NCBI RefSeq assembly: GCF_004342265.1
Contig: NZ_SMCS01000005.1
Span: forward strand, 62,001-126,000
DNA from: Luteibacter rhizovicinus
Lineage (GTDB): Bacteria > Pseudomonadota > Gammaproteobacteria > Xanthomonadales > Rhodanobacteraceae
Direction of reading: 5' to 3'
Length of the DNA: 64,000 nt
Part shown: positions 63,744 through 64,000 of the stretch, piece by piece
How positions within the stretch are numbered: position 1 is the stretch's first letter
How the letters are laid out: the number at the start of each line of letters is the position of its first letter
Translations under genes and position numbers: made by a program
Notes under the pieces: model-generated
What the model was told of the DNA's origin: nothing
The model's input: the letters and a program-made list of their open reading frames with translations, nothing else
Database searches by the model: none

Positions 63744-64000
63744 CTATCGCTCGTATGCCCGCCCTTCGAATCTGGTACCCGATTCGTCGAATATATATAT
63801 GGTCAGCGTCGGGTCGCCAAAATGACAGAGGTAGTACATGGCATCGCGCGGTGCGCTCAGCCTGACTTTGACCTTTCGATGCTCGATGGTTACGTCGGAT
63901 TCAAAGACTTTTACCTTCGGCATGTCCTTCTTGTAGAGCGAGATGGCATGGGTAATTGCAATGAGTTCGGCATGTGTGAGATGACACCAATGCGCCGTGC
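63744..64000 (-). CDS. hypothetical protein, 5' end cut by window edge
   Basis: An open minus-strand frame enters the window at its right edge and ends at TAG (63744-63746). The 85 visible residues include LTHAELIAITHAISLY, VKVRLSAPRDAMYYLC and TLTIYIFDES, with fold and function unknown. The region is less GC-rich than the rest and contains AATATATATATGG. It is real coding by its residue pattern, but the start is outside the window. Confidence 0.5.
   Translation of the reverse strand, partial: TAHWCHLTHAELIAITHAISLYKKDMPKVKVFESDVTIEHRKVKVRLSAPRDAMYYLCHFGDPTLTIYIFDESGTRFEGRAYER

Overview
The window is about 64 kb of high-GC chromosomal DNA, coding on both strands, with very short intergenic gaps and many 4-bp ATGA start/stop overlaps. 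Gene content (YajQ, SelO, Tat-exported enzymes, several c-di-GMP proteins, a lysine-rich H1-like protein) and REP-like palindromes built around TTCCGGCG point to a gammaproteobacterium of the Xanthomonadales, most likely Rhodanobacteraceae (Luteibacter/Dyella-like). That placement is inference from gene content. No rRNA, tRNA, CRISPR array, prophage or transposase gene was seen.

Layout. 1-4.6 kb: a membrane protein, a tiny secreted protein and a DoxX-like protein. A translationally coupled pair of degenerate enzymes follows (AroQ-like, then KdpB-like), then a membrane-anchored Mrr-like protein and a lipoprotein. 4.6-10.5 kb: HDOD protein, RluA-type pseudouridine synthase, DHA2-type MFS exporter, secreted hypothetical, SelO. 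10.5-13.7 kb: a perfect 39-bp inverted repeat, then a coupled operon rsmC-rsuA-VOC protein, then periplasmic sodC. 13.7-19.3 kb: secreted DUF885 peptidase, GAF-like/GGDEF protein, corA with a DUF2236 gene, small GNAT. 19.4-28 kb: S9 peptidase, a receiver-only response regulator coupled to a DUF1345 protein, a GGDEF-EAL protein, a beta-propeller/Y_Y_Y/GGDEF protein and yajQ, a cluster rich in c-di-GMP functions.

28-37.7 kb: flavoprotein, beta-hydroxyacid dehydrogenase, amidinotransferase-fold hydrolase, PhzF and YaiI, rhomboid protease, H1-like protein with a clear terminator, Gly/Pro-rich lipoprotein, COG4324 metallopeptidase, Old Yellow Enzyme. 37.8-44.9 kb: dicarboxylate symporter, cytochrome c protein, thioredoxin-like protein with pncB, metNIQ, glutathione peroxidase. 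44.9-49.7 kb: liuC-like hydratase coupled to dacB, then feoA-feoB-Cys-rich tail with a Fur-like box. 49.7-55.3 kb: phospholipase D/cardiolipin synthase, acetyl-CoA hydrolase/transferase, ispG, then a 731-bp gene-free stretch full of inverted repeats. 55.3-64 kb: aldo/keto reductase, TetR regulator with two candidate operators in front of an isochorismatase-family hydrolase, trypsin-like exoprotein, Tat-exported threonine-aldolase-like enzyme, GNAT, pssA, alpha/beta hydrolase, and a gene cut by the right edge.

The most unusual element is the 1971-3106 pair. Two intact, overlapping genes encode recognisable but catalytically degraded relatives of type II 3-dehydroquinase and of the cytoplasmic domains of the KdpB potassium ATPase. 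Other points of interest are the inverted-repeat island after ispG, the Mrr-like protein with Arg in place of the catalytic Lys, and the Tat-exported PLP enzyme.
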